This document shows positions 39,001-44,662 of a stretch of DNA of 64,000 bases, piece after piece. Below the pieces are notes generated by a model. That model had not been told where the DNA came from, searched no databases, and saw only the letters and a list, made by a program, of their open reading frames with translations. This stretch comes from a virus: IMG/VR virus record IMGVR_UViG_3300029448_000001, positions 1-64,000 of that record; one strand, written 5' to 3'. Each line of letters begins with the position of its first letter. Position 1 is the first letter of the stretch. A program made the translations under genes and the position numbers.

Positions 39001-39845
39001 GGGCAGTTGGTGGAGCCCATCACTCAAGTGCTGTTCAAGTTACAGGAAATAAACAATGGCAAACAATAGCTGTAAGAGATGCAGTAGGAGGTCAGGCTAT
39101 ACAGAAAGATACAAATAAATTATGGGCATGGGGATATAACTCTCATGGAGAATTAGGTTTGAATAATCAACTAAATCAATCTTCTCCAACTCAAATATGG
39201 GGAGATGATATAACTAGCGTAACTGATGGAATGCATCACACAATAGGGTGGACTGCTAATACAGGCAAGATGTATATGGTAGGATATAATGACCAAGGTC
39301 AAATAGGTCAAAATGATGTAAGTGTTAGTCGCTCAACACCAACTCAAATAACAGGTGAAGCAAACATACAAGGCATACATGTAAATGGAAATAATTGGTC
39401 AAATGTTTGGGGTGGAGAGAGAAGTGTTTTTGCAGAACTAAAACATTCTAACAAAAGAATTTATGCATGGGGATATGAGGGTATTAGGTCATTTGCAAAA
39501 CTTGGTTTAGGATATAGGAATGATTTTGTTTATACTCCTACGCCAATGGTAGGAAATTATTTTGGAAACACAGAGATTAGTAGATTTGAAACTTCTTTGC
39601 CTGCTCAAATTGGAAATTTAAATTACAAATATGTCGCCGCAGGAAATAATATTTCTTACGCTATATCAGACACAGATTTAATTTATTCATGGGGAAATAA
39701 TCGTGAAGGTCAACTTGGTAGATATGGAGAAGCGAATTCTGAATTTGAATCATTTAGTCCTGTACAAATAGGTGTCGTAGCAGACACCTATCGAAGAGTT
39801 TACTCAGGAAATACAGGAGCGTTTGGAATTAAGTTTAGAGTCTAA
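33012..39845 (+). CDS. Giant RCC1-repeat protein 2
   Basis: A 2277-codon frame begins immediately after the stop of the first giant gene (TAA then ATG), so translation is probably coupled. It opens with a non-repetitive N-terminus (MTKKVFSINTPKKLGSANSV) and then RCC1-type blades such as LYMWGYNNYGQLGVGNIANR followed by SSPTQVPGSWSQVETG, roughly 40 at about 50-residue spacing (estimate). It has no cupredoxin insert. Blades are close to those of protein 1, so the pair arose by duplication and diverged. No signal peptide or membrane segment is visible. It is unlikely to be a frameshifted part of protein 1, since it has its own start and N-terminal leader. A fibre/adhesin role is inferred from location and repeat architecture. 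Confidence 0.82.
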   Translation: MTKKVFSINTPKKLGSANSVPKSWTQVQVAPTGIMAKDADDFLFAWGSSGYANTTIFGGAGPASSPTSGNNVFNLDSTELQPVPHQALGLPNAQAIKKLIFAGHGNDQTAYAITQDGDLYASGFNTYGVGGGRGGGPNFGDSTYNLNDVKQARSSFTQIFSGQRGVEHPEHTQLIDKGVHDIDSNRYAVGMIKNDGTLHTWGYNHLGQLGANSTQILYSPVQIGNERYRKVLMGMHDDQNSTMALRDDHTLYMWGSNEYGQLGITHGHTTWHTIDRSSPNQVTSGTGSFIHISSSGKHSAAIDSENRLYMWGYNNYGQLGVGNIANRSSPTQVPGSWSQVETGYDTTYALTTDNQLFAWGRKHVGSIPEHPFNANRSSPIALKGNNNNTGANVSFGLVSWTNIAAIDYGGIAVEATTNTAYVWGSNDVGQLGLGDSANKSSFVAIGTHNGGHLSNKSWYNVDAGPRNIILYDPDGKIYVSGGDYYGATGRRKSVNAQNNKRVYRSFPIQVSTVDESKWYYPQKIQTGSNTAFKEFSVGQNHGLAIDSNDKLWGWGNFAGRDFFANTTEHNSWKKIASAHTHSIGLTDDGEAYAWGENNWGQLGTGEKTHRSSPVQIPSEEGTSWIDVDAGTGYSALVRSDKTLWTMGRNEYGQLGPRMFANNTLYYGTTTGIYSHRSSPIQIGSHEGVRKYKSLGIGQHTSYALDEDGNVFAWGRNGSGSLGDMGPGGAVTSKSSPVQLTIAYKNDGSAHYGANNTFAGGGIPDEDNTFNVAGNFNARRFSAVDIVGSMADHAVILDEYGRTFHFGLNTWGPYGFNDIVSRSTPYLNTVFGQKSFAQVSLGSNYGMYLTHDGQLWTSGHNPDGRLGDNTVISRSSPVQISHPNSRSWSQVSAGFGQCYALDEDYKLWGWGRANMGRLGPSNNNQSSPVQTDAGFTRANMGVSVISMAAGGEYSGHVLSNNALYMYGTGTYGQLGKNDILASSSPIQIASDKTWKTIHTAQSFTHGITTDKQLWGWGDNRWGSVGDNTIINRSSPVQIAGSWNVVATGGGNRTHNCLAIKSDGTLWSWGYNAQGQLGLNDVVGRSSPVQIGTKSDWTIVAANYYNGAAINANNELFVWGDGPQGSMGDNTAVSKSSPIQVTGSWQQVVSGDRWFWALSSANQVFGWGYNNYGHVSADTTKTNKSQPVQVATGSSFAFIGALSGTACMGDTNGKLFAVGYNGHGAVGDGTTAHRSTVTAILTQRNTPRAFSAAYWNEGSIAREITGGYHHWQMLDNSNTLFAWGHGTTNQLGQMGTGLTTPNKSSPVQVYGNDSWVQICARFNNATIDGVLAIKSDGTAWIHGYNGNGVDTYDGSLGINEINSTYYSPVQVSLPSGFDASGKKPWFHGHGGFVFEANTLSTAQTVYGWGRNEHSTLGSRYFKYHRSSPVLINSGKKYKDIKTFTTTTAGGHSLGVDEDDILWSWGGSYTTNHGELGFATLLDRFHRSSPTQVKLAHQWRPESTKEVGVPGTEWVSDIVSVSCGRKYDDSALGNMSVLTESGNVFSWGHNATYGGLGDNTVVNRSEPVQLGFNLDGQFEGISFSALSTHAFGGFAIGSTSTTNSKYGANSLWGWGRNDVGMLSKQAEDVVAYSFPIQVDGAFHDQFWTKWDTYRYHGIGIANNGTLWVSGYNQNGCLGQNLNPTELVARSSPIQVGTANNYIDVAAGDYSCYAIKDDGKLFAWGYNAQGQLGQNDTLNRSSPVQVRPGTSFTSVSTSYRHVLATTSSNNIVAWGENTSGQCGINNALNVSSPTQIGISTWSKIKVGIHHSLAIGKGFLNNAGGLYTWGYNVVGGVLGQNNVANLSNPTQIGTHTNTNKLAAGYQNTKWINTANQMFVVGYNTYDELGQGDTVHRSSPVQLAGSWTEVTSGYNHAIATAANGTIFGWGLRTSGQVGDGTTTANTRDFGIQLVATANSYYHPNPTNVSLLYSGVYNSGIIDANNKRYEFGTNEWGHAGRIFWAVGGAHHSSAVQVTGNKQWQTIAVRDAVGGQAIQKDTNKLWAWGYNSHGELGLNNQLNQSSPTQIWGDDITSVTDGMHHTIGWTANTGKMYMVGYNDQGQIGQNDVSVSRSTPTQITGEANIQGIHVNGNNWSNVWGGERSVFAELKHSNKRIYAWGYEGIRSFAKLGLGYRNDFVYTPTPMVGNYFGNTEISRFETSLPAQIGNLNYKYVAAGNNISYAISDTDLIYSWGNNREGQLGRYGEANSEFESFSPVQIGVVADTYRRVYSGNTGAFGIKFRV

Positions 39846-40003
39846 TAAGGTAATTTCGTAGTTAGGTATTGTCTGGGCCTCTTAAAACGGAGGGTTTTCG
39901 TCCGCTGCCGACAACTTTTATTTCAGACAGTTGCTACTCGATCACTATAACACATCTGTCACTTACATTATAGGTCGTCATTTTTCCACCTAACTACTAT
40001 TTC

Positions 40004-40053
40004 GATTCTTTACGTTAGTTGTTTTCCCGACATTACGGTCGTTATAAAGAATC
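40004..40053 (-). repeat. Inverted repeat with nested hairpin
   Basis: GATTCTTTA at 40004-40012 pairs with TAAAGAATC at 40045-40053. Inside, CGAC at 40028-40031 pairs with GTCG at 40038-40041 around a 6-base loop. The element would lie at the 5' end of RNA made from the minus-strand promoter next to it. Confidence 0.55.
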
Positions 40054-40068
40054 TCAACCATCAAATAC

Positions 40069-40096
40069 AGTTTATCAAATCTACAAAATATGTCAA
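40069..40096 (-). promoter_or_regulatory. Sigma70-like promoter on the minus strand
   Basis: TTGACA (complement of 40091-40096), a 16-base spacer and TAAACT (complement of 40069-40074, 4 of 6 consensus bases) are present. This is unlike the TATAAATA late boxes used elsewhere in the window and would be read by host polymerase. It points into the gene-free gap, away from any minus-strand gene start. Confidence 0.45.
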
Positions 40097-40106
40097 GGGT
40101 ATTTAC

Positions 40107-40919
40107 TTAACTAATATTTTTGTTGCTTTTTAACAACGTAGTGGCTTTTTCTTTTATAGATTCATCTTTAAAACTTGACTGCGTAAAAACTTCATAAATT
40201 TTTTCTATCTTTTCTTTGTCTTCTGCATGTTCGATATACGCTAATCCTGTTTCTATAAAGTTTTTTGTATCTCTTTCTTTGTAGTAATGATTTACTAAAA
40301 ACCAAAGTGTCCAACAATTTGTAGGATTTTCTTCAAACTCTTCCCTTAACATTTTTACATAAAGTTCAGGTCTTTCTTTCTTCTTAAAATCTTGGTCGTG
40401 AATTAAATATATTAAATCATTATAAACTTCATTTTCAAGTTTAGGGTCATGCTTGTACGACCAGAACAAATGTTCATAGATAGGTTGTACCCAATGATAA
40501 TATTTTTTTCTATGAATTTTATTAGTTCCTAAACATTTAGGAGGACCTACACGAACTTCTTTTGTGTATATGTCTAATCTATCACATGCAATATTTGTTA
40601 CTGATGGAGTTTCTTTCATTGTTTTTTCCATCTCATCTAATACGTTGATAGAAAAGTATTCGTCTAAATCAGGAGAAAGACACCATTCAACATCTTTAGG
40701 TATCATGTTCAAATTGTAGTTTCTAGCTACGTTGAATTTCCATGGCGTAAAAGTTTTTTGTTCGACAATTATATTATCAGCTTTTTTAAATTCTTCATAT
40801 GTTCCATCTGTAGAACCTGTATCTAATATGACTCTGTAATCAAAATCTTTTGTATAGTAAAGCCACTTTTCAACATACTTTATTTCATTTTTACATATTG
40901 TATATGCGGCAGTTTTCAT
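40107..40919 (-). CDS. GT2-like glycosyltransferase (GT-A fold)
   Basis: The protein has 270 residues. The N-terminus TAAYTICKNEIKYVEKWLYY and RVILDTGSTDGTYEEF (Asp33 in the nucleotide-sugar loop) are those of family-2-like glycosyltransferases; SPDLDEYF at 82-89 supplies the metal-binding DxD. The C-terminal part (TLWFLVNHYYKERDTKNFIE) looks like TPR-type helices, common in this subgroup. It is the last gene of the LPS operon and overlaps the GT25 gene by 4 bases. The acceptor is unknown; transfer of a sugar to LPS core or O-chain is likely from context. Confidence 0.8.
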   Translation of the reverse strand: MKTAAYTICKNEIKYVEKWLYYTKDFDYRVILDTGSTDGTYEEFKKADNIIVEQKTFTPWKFNVARNYNLNMIPKDVEWCLSPDLDEYFSINVLDEMEKTMKETPSVTNIACDRLDIYTKEVRVGPPKCLGTNKIHRKKYYHWVQPIYEHLFWSYKHDPKLENEVYNDLIYLIHDQDFKKKERPELYVKMLREEFEENPTNCWTLWFLVNHYYKERDTKNFIETGLAYIEHAEDKEKIEKIYEVFTQSSFKDESIKEKATTLLKSNKNIS

Positions 40920-41626
40920 ACTTCAAGATTATCATTTCTTATTGTAGACCTTCCCTCTAAAGGTCTAGCTTTAATAGTAGTATCATTTGTTTTGTCATAA
41001 TTTTTATCGTATGCAATCAATCCTTGATGAGTGATATGAAATATATCTGTTCTTATCATAATATCTAAAGGAGCAACTATTCCATATTTTAATACATGAG
41101 CAAGTAAATTTTTTGCAACTTGAGGGTCAATACCATAAGCATGGGCTCTACAAATAAAATGATAGTTAGGACCTTCTGATGCATGTGGTGGAACTGACAT
41201 GACAGGCCAGTTTCTCTCAGCCCATTCTATTCCACCAAGATAAACAATTGAATTATAACTTTCGTGCATTTCAATATTCTTAATCACAATTGCATCATGC
41301 TCTAATATAATAATTGGCTTATCTAAATTTACACAATGAATCCATAAACTAATATGACTTAATGCACAAGCAACCTCACCTCTAGTTAAATAGTGGTCGG
41401 TAATTTTTAACATTTTCATAAAGTCGCTGTTTGATGAATGTTCTGGAACTATCATTTTACTTTCTTTAGTTCCATCGTAAGCGTCCCATATTTTCCACTT
41501 CATACCAACTTTATCACAAGAATCTTGACATTCTTTGGAATGTCTTTCCGATTTCTCATGATTTTTTACTGTTATAATATATGCACTTTCATACGCTCTA
41601 GTATTCGACCAAAATGGATTTATCAT
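40916..41626 (-). CDS. GT25-family LPS glycosyltransferase
   Basis: The protein has 236 residues. AYIITVKNHEKSERHSKECQ at the start, TRGEVACALSHISLWIHCVN near 81-100 and PIIILEHDAIV (EHDA at 109-112) are the hallmarks of the GT25 family, which includes LPS galactosyltransferases. The later GIDPQVAKNLLAHVLKYGIV and IMIRTDIFHITHQGLIAYDK fit as well. It is separated from the upstream fusion gene by one base and overlaps the next gene by 4. Role: adding a hexose to the outer LPS during infection, inferred. Confidence 0.83.
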   Translation of the reverse strand: MINPFWSNTRAYESAYIITVKNHEKSERHSKECQDSCDKVGMKWKIWDAYDGTKESKMIVPEHSSNSDFMKMLKITDHYLTRGEVACALSHISLWIHCVNLDKPIIILEHDAIVIKNIEMHESYNSIVYLGGIEWAERNWPVMSVPPHASEGPNYHFICRAHAYGIDPQVAKNLLAHVLKYGIVAPLDIMIRTDIFHITHQGLIAYDKNYDKTNDTTIKARPLEGRSTIRNDNLEV

Positions 41627-41627
41627 T

Positions 41628-43433
41628 TTATATTACTCCATCAAGAGGATTTTTCTTTTCATAAATTAGTTTTGCATTTGTATCAATAGTTCTTTTTGCT
41701 TCATCTGAATTTAACCATTCAAATAATTCATTCAGTTCTTTTAAATCACATCTTCCAGGTTTATGCACTTGAACAAGAAGTATAGCCTGATATGCAACAT
41801 TATTATAATGCTGTAAAGCAAAATCTACATCATCTTTTTTAATTTTTTGTTCTTTCAAAAGTCTTTGCCAATGAGGGGTAAACATAAATTGAACATCACA
41901 TAAATCCATATCAACATTTAAATCAAACGCTAATTTTGAAATATTTTTCTTTGCTCGTATTTGATCTAATGTTTCATTCATATTTAAATGTCTGAAAAAT
42001 CCTAAATTGGGTATTCTTTTAATGTATGGGTCTTCTTTAGCTAAATCTGAATTCCAATGTGGGATTTGTATTTCCCAAATAGCTGAGTTACTAGAAACTC
42101 TGTACATTTCTTTTATGATTTCATGAAAGTTTTCTTTTGTATCTCCTAAGTACTCAAGAACATTCTTAGCAACAATATGTGAAAATTCTTCATCTTTAAA
42201 TGGCCAAGGAGTTTTATTTAAATCTAAAACAACATCAGGCTCAACTCTTTTATCAATATCTACATTTACATAATCATCAAATTTATCGAATCCACAACCT
42301 AAATTAAGTCTCTTAAAATCTCTGTCTTCATTAGGCATTTCTACAGAATTTAAAGAAAACTTTTTTTCTAATTGTTTATATACTTCAGCAAATGTATCAT
42401 TCCATTTAGTATAAGTTTTTTGTCTGAATACTTTTGCAGTTTTATAATATGGAGAAGTTGTCGAAGTTGGAGCACCACAAGTCCATGTATGATAAGGTAA
42501 ACATGGAACCATGACCCATGTTTCTTTACCCATAGCCGCAGATAAATGAGCAATACTTGTACAAGAAGTAATTACTAAATCCAGATTCATGATGGCGGCC
42601 GCAGTATCGTCCCATGTGTTTAACTTATCTTGTAAATCTGTAATTTCTTTTGAAAGTTCAACTACGTTATGATCTTTTTGAAGACTGTAGATATCTAAAT
42701 CTTCATACTTTGTTAGATTAATTAAAAACTCTGGAGGAAATCTACGAAACTGTTGATGTTCAAATTTAGGATTACCTGCCCAACGAATACCAACTTTAAA
42801 CTTTTTTCCTTTTTTAAGTTTGACTATTTTAGACCATTTTCTTACTTCATCATCTTTTGCCGACAAATAATTATGATTCGGAAAATCTTCAAAAGTATGT
42901 CCTGCTACCCAACCTGCTGAGAACCCAGGTACCCAAAAATCATGGTCTACTTTATCAAACTGATTTCTTAAAATTACTCCATCAACTCCAGGCACTCTTT
43001 TAAACAAATCATCTATATCTTTAGAACACGCCAGATAAACTTTCTCTGCTCCTAAATCTTTATACGACTTGGCAAATCTAGCATGTATCATCTCATCTCC
43101 ATATCCACCTTCAAGAGATATGATAATTGTTTTACCTCTAATGCTATGAACACTAGGATTGTAAAGAGGTGCTTTTGTATTAGGAACTCCATTTCCATAT
43201 ACGCTTAGAAATCTTCCATTCTCTAATAGTTTAGAGCCTTCTTGATACTTACCTTCTTGAATTAAAAACCAACCTCTATTAAAAGAATGTCTTAACCAGA
43301 TGTCTTCAGTATTCTTTCCATTACCATCTAATATTTTATCTTTACCTATATTTTCTAGTTTATCAGATAATTTTCTAGCTTGTTCATGTTTACCTTCAAG
43401 CTGAAGTTTTAACATTTCATCTATTTCGTGCAT
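41628..43433 (-). CDS. Heptosyltransferase-like (GT9) and methyltransferase fusion
   Basis: The protein has 601 residues and GGGAG upstream of its ATG. Residues 1-80 are helical and TPR-like (LKLQLEGKHEQARKLSDKLE and FNRGWFLIQEGKYQEGSKLL). Residues about 100-355 resemble GT9/GT41-type transferases: ISLEGGYGDEMIHARF, GIRWAGNPKFEHQQFRRFPP at 215-234 and LDLVITSCTSIAHLSAAMGK at 284-303. Residues about 374-520 form a class I SAM methyltransferase (RLNLGCGFDKFDDYVNVDI with the glycine loop at 376-381). The close supply of ADP-heptose by hldE/hldD suggests heptosyl transfer; methylation may cap the product. Donor identity is inference. Confidence 0.75.
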   Translation of the reverse strand: MHEIDEMLKLQLEGKHEQARKLSDKLENIGKDKILDGNGKNTEDIWLRHSFNRGWFLIQEGKYQEGSKLLENGRFLSVYGNGVPNTKAPLYNPSVHSIRGKTIIISLEGGYGDEMIHARFAKSYKDLGAEKVYLACSKDIDDLFKRVPGVDGVILRNQFDKVDHDFWVPGFSAGWVAGHTFEDFPNHNYLSAKDDEVRKWSKIVKLKKGKKFKVGIRWAGNPKFEHQQFRRFPPEFLINLTKYEDLDIYSLQKDHNVVELSKEITDLQDKLNTWDDTAAAIMNLDLVITSCTSIAHLSAAMGKETWVMVPCLPYHTWTCGAPTSTTSPYYKTAKVFRQKTYTKWNDTFAEVYKQLEKKFSLNSVEMPNEDRDFKRLNLGCGFDKFDDYVNVDIDKRVEPDVVLDLNKTPWPFKDEEFSHIVAKNVLEYLGDTKENFHEIIKEMYRVSSNSAIWEIQIPHWNSDLAKEDPYIKRIPNLGFFRHLNMNETLDQIRAKKNISKLAFDLNVDMDLCDVQFMFTPHWQRLLKEQKIKKDDVDFALQHYNNVAYQAILLVQVHKPGRCDLKELNELFEWLNSDEAKRTIDTNAKLIYEKKNPLDGVI

Positions 43434-43442
43434 TTCACTCCC

Positions 43443-44306
43443 TTATAGAATATCATTAAGTTTATTTAAATCAGCACATGTCCAATCTTGATAGTGAACT
43501 TTAAGTTCTTCAGGCATCTTTATGAAATCTATTTTAGAGTTATGTTTAGTTTGTATTTCATGAGCAACATCAAGAAATGATTTTACTTTACCTGTGCCAC
43601 AATTATATATGCCGTTTACAGTATCAAATTTTTCTGCTAATTTAAATTTGATATCTAAGACTTCATCAACATGTATAAAATCTCTAAAAAAATTATCAGA
43701 ACCTTCAAAGACTTTACAAGAACCTGTTTCTAAAACTTGTTCTTCAAATTTAGTATAAGGACTAGCTTGGTCTCCTTTATGAGTTTCATTATTTCCGTAC
43801 ACGTTAAAATATCTGAGACCTTGTATTTTAGCTTCAGGCATTTTCTTTATAAGTCTTTCAACGTATACGTCAATTAAATATTTTGAATATGAGTAAAGAT
43901 TTAAAGGATTTAATTTATCACTCTCTTTACTTTTAGTTCCTTTTTCTACTTTTCCATACATACTAGCCGAACTAGCATATTGTATAGGAACGTCATGTCT
44001 AATACACTTTCGTATTAGTTTTTTAGTGAATTCATAATTTCTATTTAACACTAAGTTTCCATCAGTTTCAGTAGTAGAAGTTATTGCTCCCTCATGAAAA
44101 ACTTTTGTAACTTTATCCCATTCATTAAAATGTTTTATGAATACATCAGGATTAAAAAGTCTTTGAATGTCTGAACAATTTACGTTACTAAATTTTTGAG
44201 TTATGTCATCATAATCCTCAACTACCGCAAATTTAACTTTATCTTTTATTAATCTTTTAACTAAGTTTGATCCTATAAATCCAAACCCACCTGTCACTAT
44301 TATCAT
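43443..44306 (-). CDS. hldD: ADP-L-glycero-D-manno-heptose 6-epimerase
   Basis: The protein has 287 residues from the ATG at 44306, chosen because it overlaps the stop of the cupin gene (ATGA) and begins exactly at the NAD-binding strand MIIVTGGFGFIGSN. A longer frame to 44414 is only chance extension. Features of HldD/RfaD: GGFGFIG at 6-12, HEGAITSTTETDG, YASSASMYG, YSYSK with Tyr138/Lys142 as catalytic pair, GLRYFNVYGNNETHKGDQAS and FFRDFIHVDEV. The HEGA..STTE and N.YG..E.HKG..AS motifs are specific to the heptose epimerase among short-chain epimerases. It converts ADP-D,D-heptose to the L,D form. Confidence 0.9.
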   Translation of the reverse strand: MIIVTGGFGFIGSNLVKRLIKDKVKFAVVEDYDDITQKFSNVNCSDIQRLFNPDVFIKHFNEWDKVTKVFHEGAITSTTETDGNLVLNRNYEFTKKLIRKCIRHDVPIQYASSASMYGKVEKGTKSKESDKLNPLNLYSYSKYLIDVYVERLIKKMPEAKIQGLRYFNVYGNNETHKGDQASPYTKFEEQVLETGSCKVFEGSDNFFRDFIHVDEVLDIKFKLAEKFDTVNGIYNCGTGKVKSFLDVAHEIQTKHNSKIDFIKMPEELKVHYQDWTCADLNKLNDIL

Positions 44307-44662
44307 GTCTGAGAGTCTCCTGGTTCTATTCTGTAATTGTCTTCTACTGAATCTGGCGTTGAAACTTCTAATATTGTTCCTTTCGTTAAACATATAAGTT
44401 GATGAGGAACACATGGTTTATTTCTCCACACATCTCCTCTATCAAGAACTGTTGAATGCTGTTCTGCGGTTTTAGTGTCAATCCATTTTACTGTAAACAT
44501 TCCCTCTAATACATACCAAGTTTCATCTTTTTCTTTATGAAAATGCATAGAAAATTTTTGACCTTGCTTATCAAATCTTAAAAATTTTCCACAATACTTA
44601 TCATTAGTTGCCCATATTAATTCAGACCCCCAACCTTTTTTTACTTCTCCATCAAGCCGCAT
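44303..44662 (-). CDS. Cupin-domain sugar isomerase/epimerase-like protein
   Basis: The protein has 119 residues. It contains an exact cupin motif 1, G34-x5-H40-x-H42-x4-E47-x6-G54 (HFHKEKDETWYVLEG), and motif 2 around GDVWRNKPCVPHQL. The start (WGSELIWATNDKYCGKFLRF) resembles small phosphomannose-isomerase-type cupins. It overlaps hldE by 11 bases and hldD by 4, so all three are coupled. A role in heptose or a related sugar-phosphate conversion, perhaps standing in for a missing early step such as GmhA, is a guess from context. Confidence 0.75.
   Translation of the reverse strand: MRLDGEVKKGWGSELIWATNDKYCGKFLRFDKQGQKFSMHFHKEKDETWYVLEGMFTVKWIDTKTAEQHSTVLDRGDVWRNKPCVPHQLICLTKGTILEVSTPDSVEDNYRIEPGDSQT

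Larger units (their letters stand above)
39846..40106. other. Non-coding gap between convergent genes; candidate small RNA locus
   Basis: This 261-base gap separates the RCC1 genes from the end of the LPS operon. It is richer in G and C than its surroundings and has no frame of 60 or more codons. On the minus strand it holds a sigma70-like promoter (40069-40096), a 9-bp inverted repeat (40004-40012 with 40045-40053) enclosing a CGAC/GTCG hairpin, and near the far end CGGA/TCCG pairing with an adjacent AAAA/TTTT that could form an H-type pseudoknot (about 39876-39903). A 15-codon minus frame at 39934-39981 has AGGTGG 4 bases upstream. No strong poly-T terminator was found on either strand. Confidence 0.4.

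Noticed and set aside
20337-39845. Regularly spaced repeats resembling a CRISPR or satellite array
   Set aside because: The repeats lie in frame within two long open frames, have about 150-base period with variable sequence, and encode RCC1 blades.
39924-39960. GACAG/CTGTC inverted repeat as a terminator for the RCC1 genes
   Set aside because: The stem has only 5 bp with a 25-base loop and no following T run.
44306-44414. Longer N-terminus for hldD starting at 44414
   Set aside because: The extra 36 residues precede the NAD-binding strand, overlap the cupin gene in another frame and have no family match; the ATG at 44306 overlaps the cupin stop.
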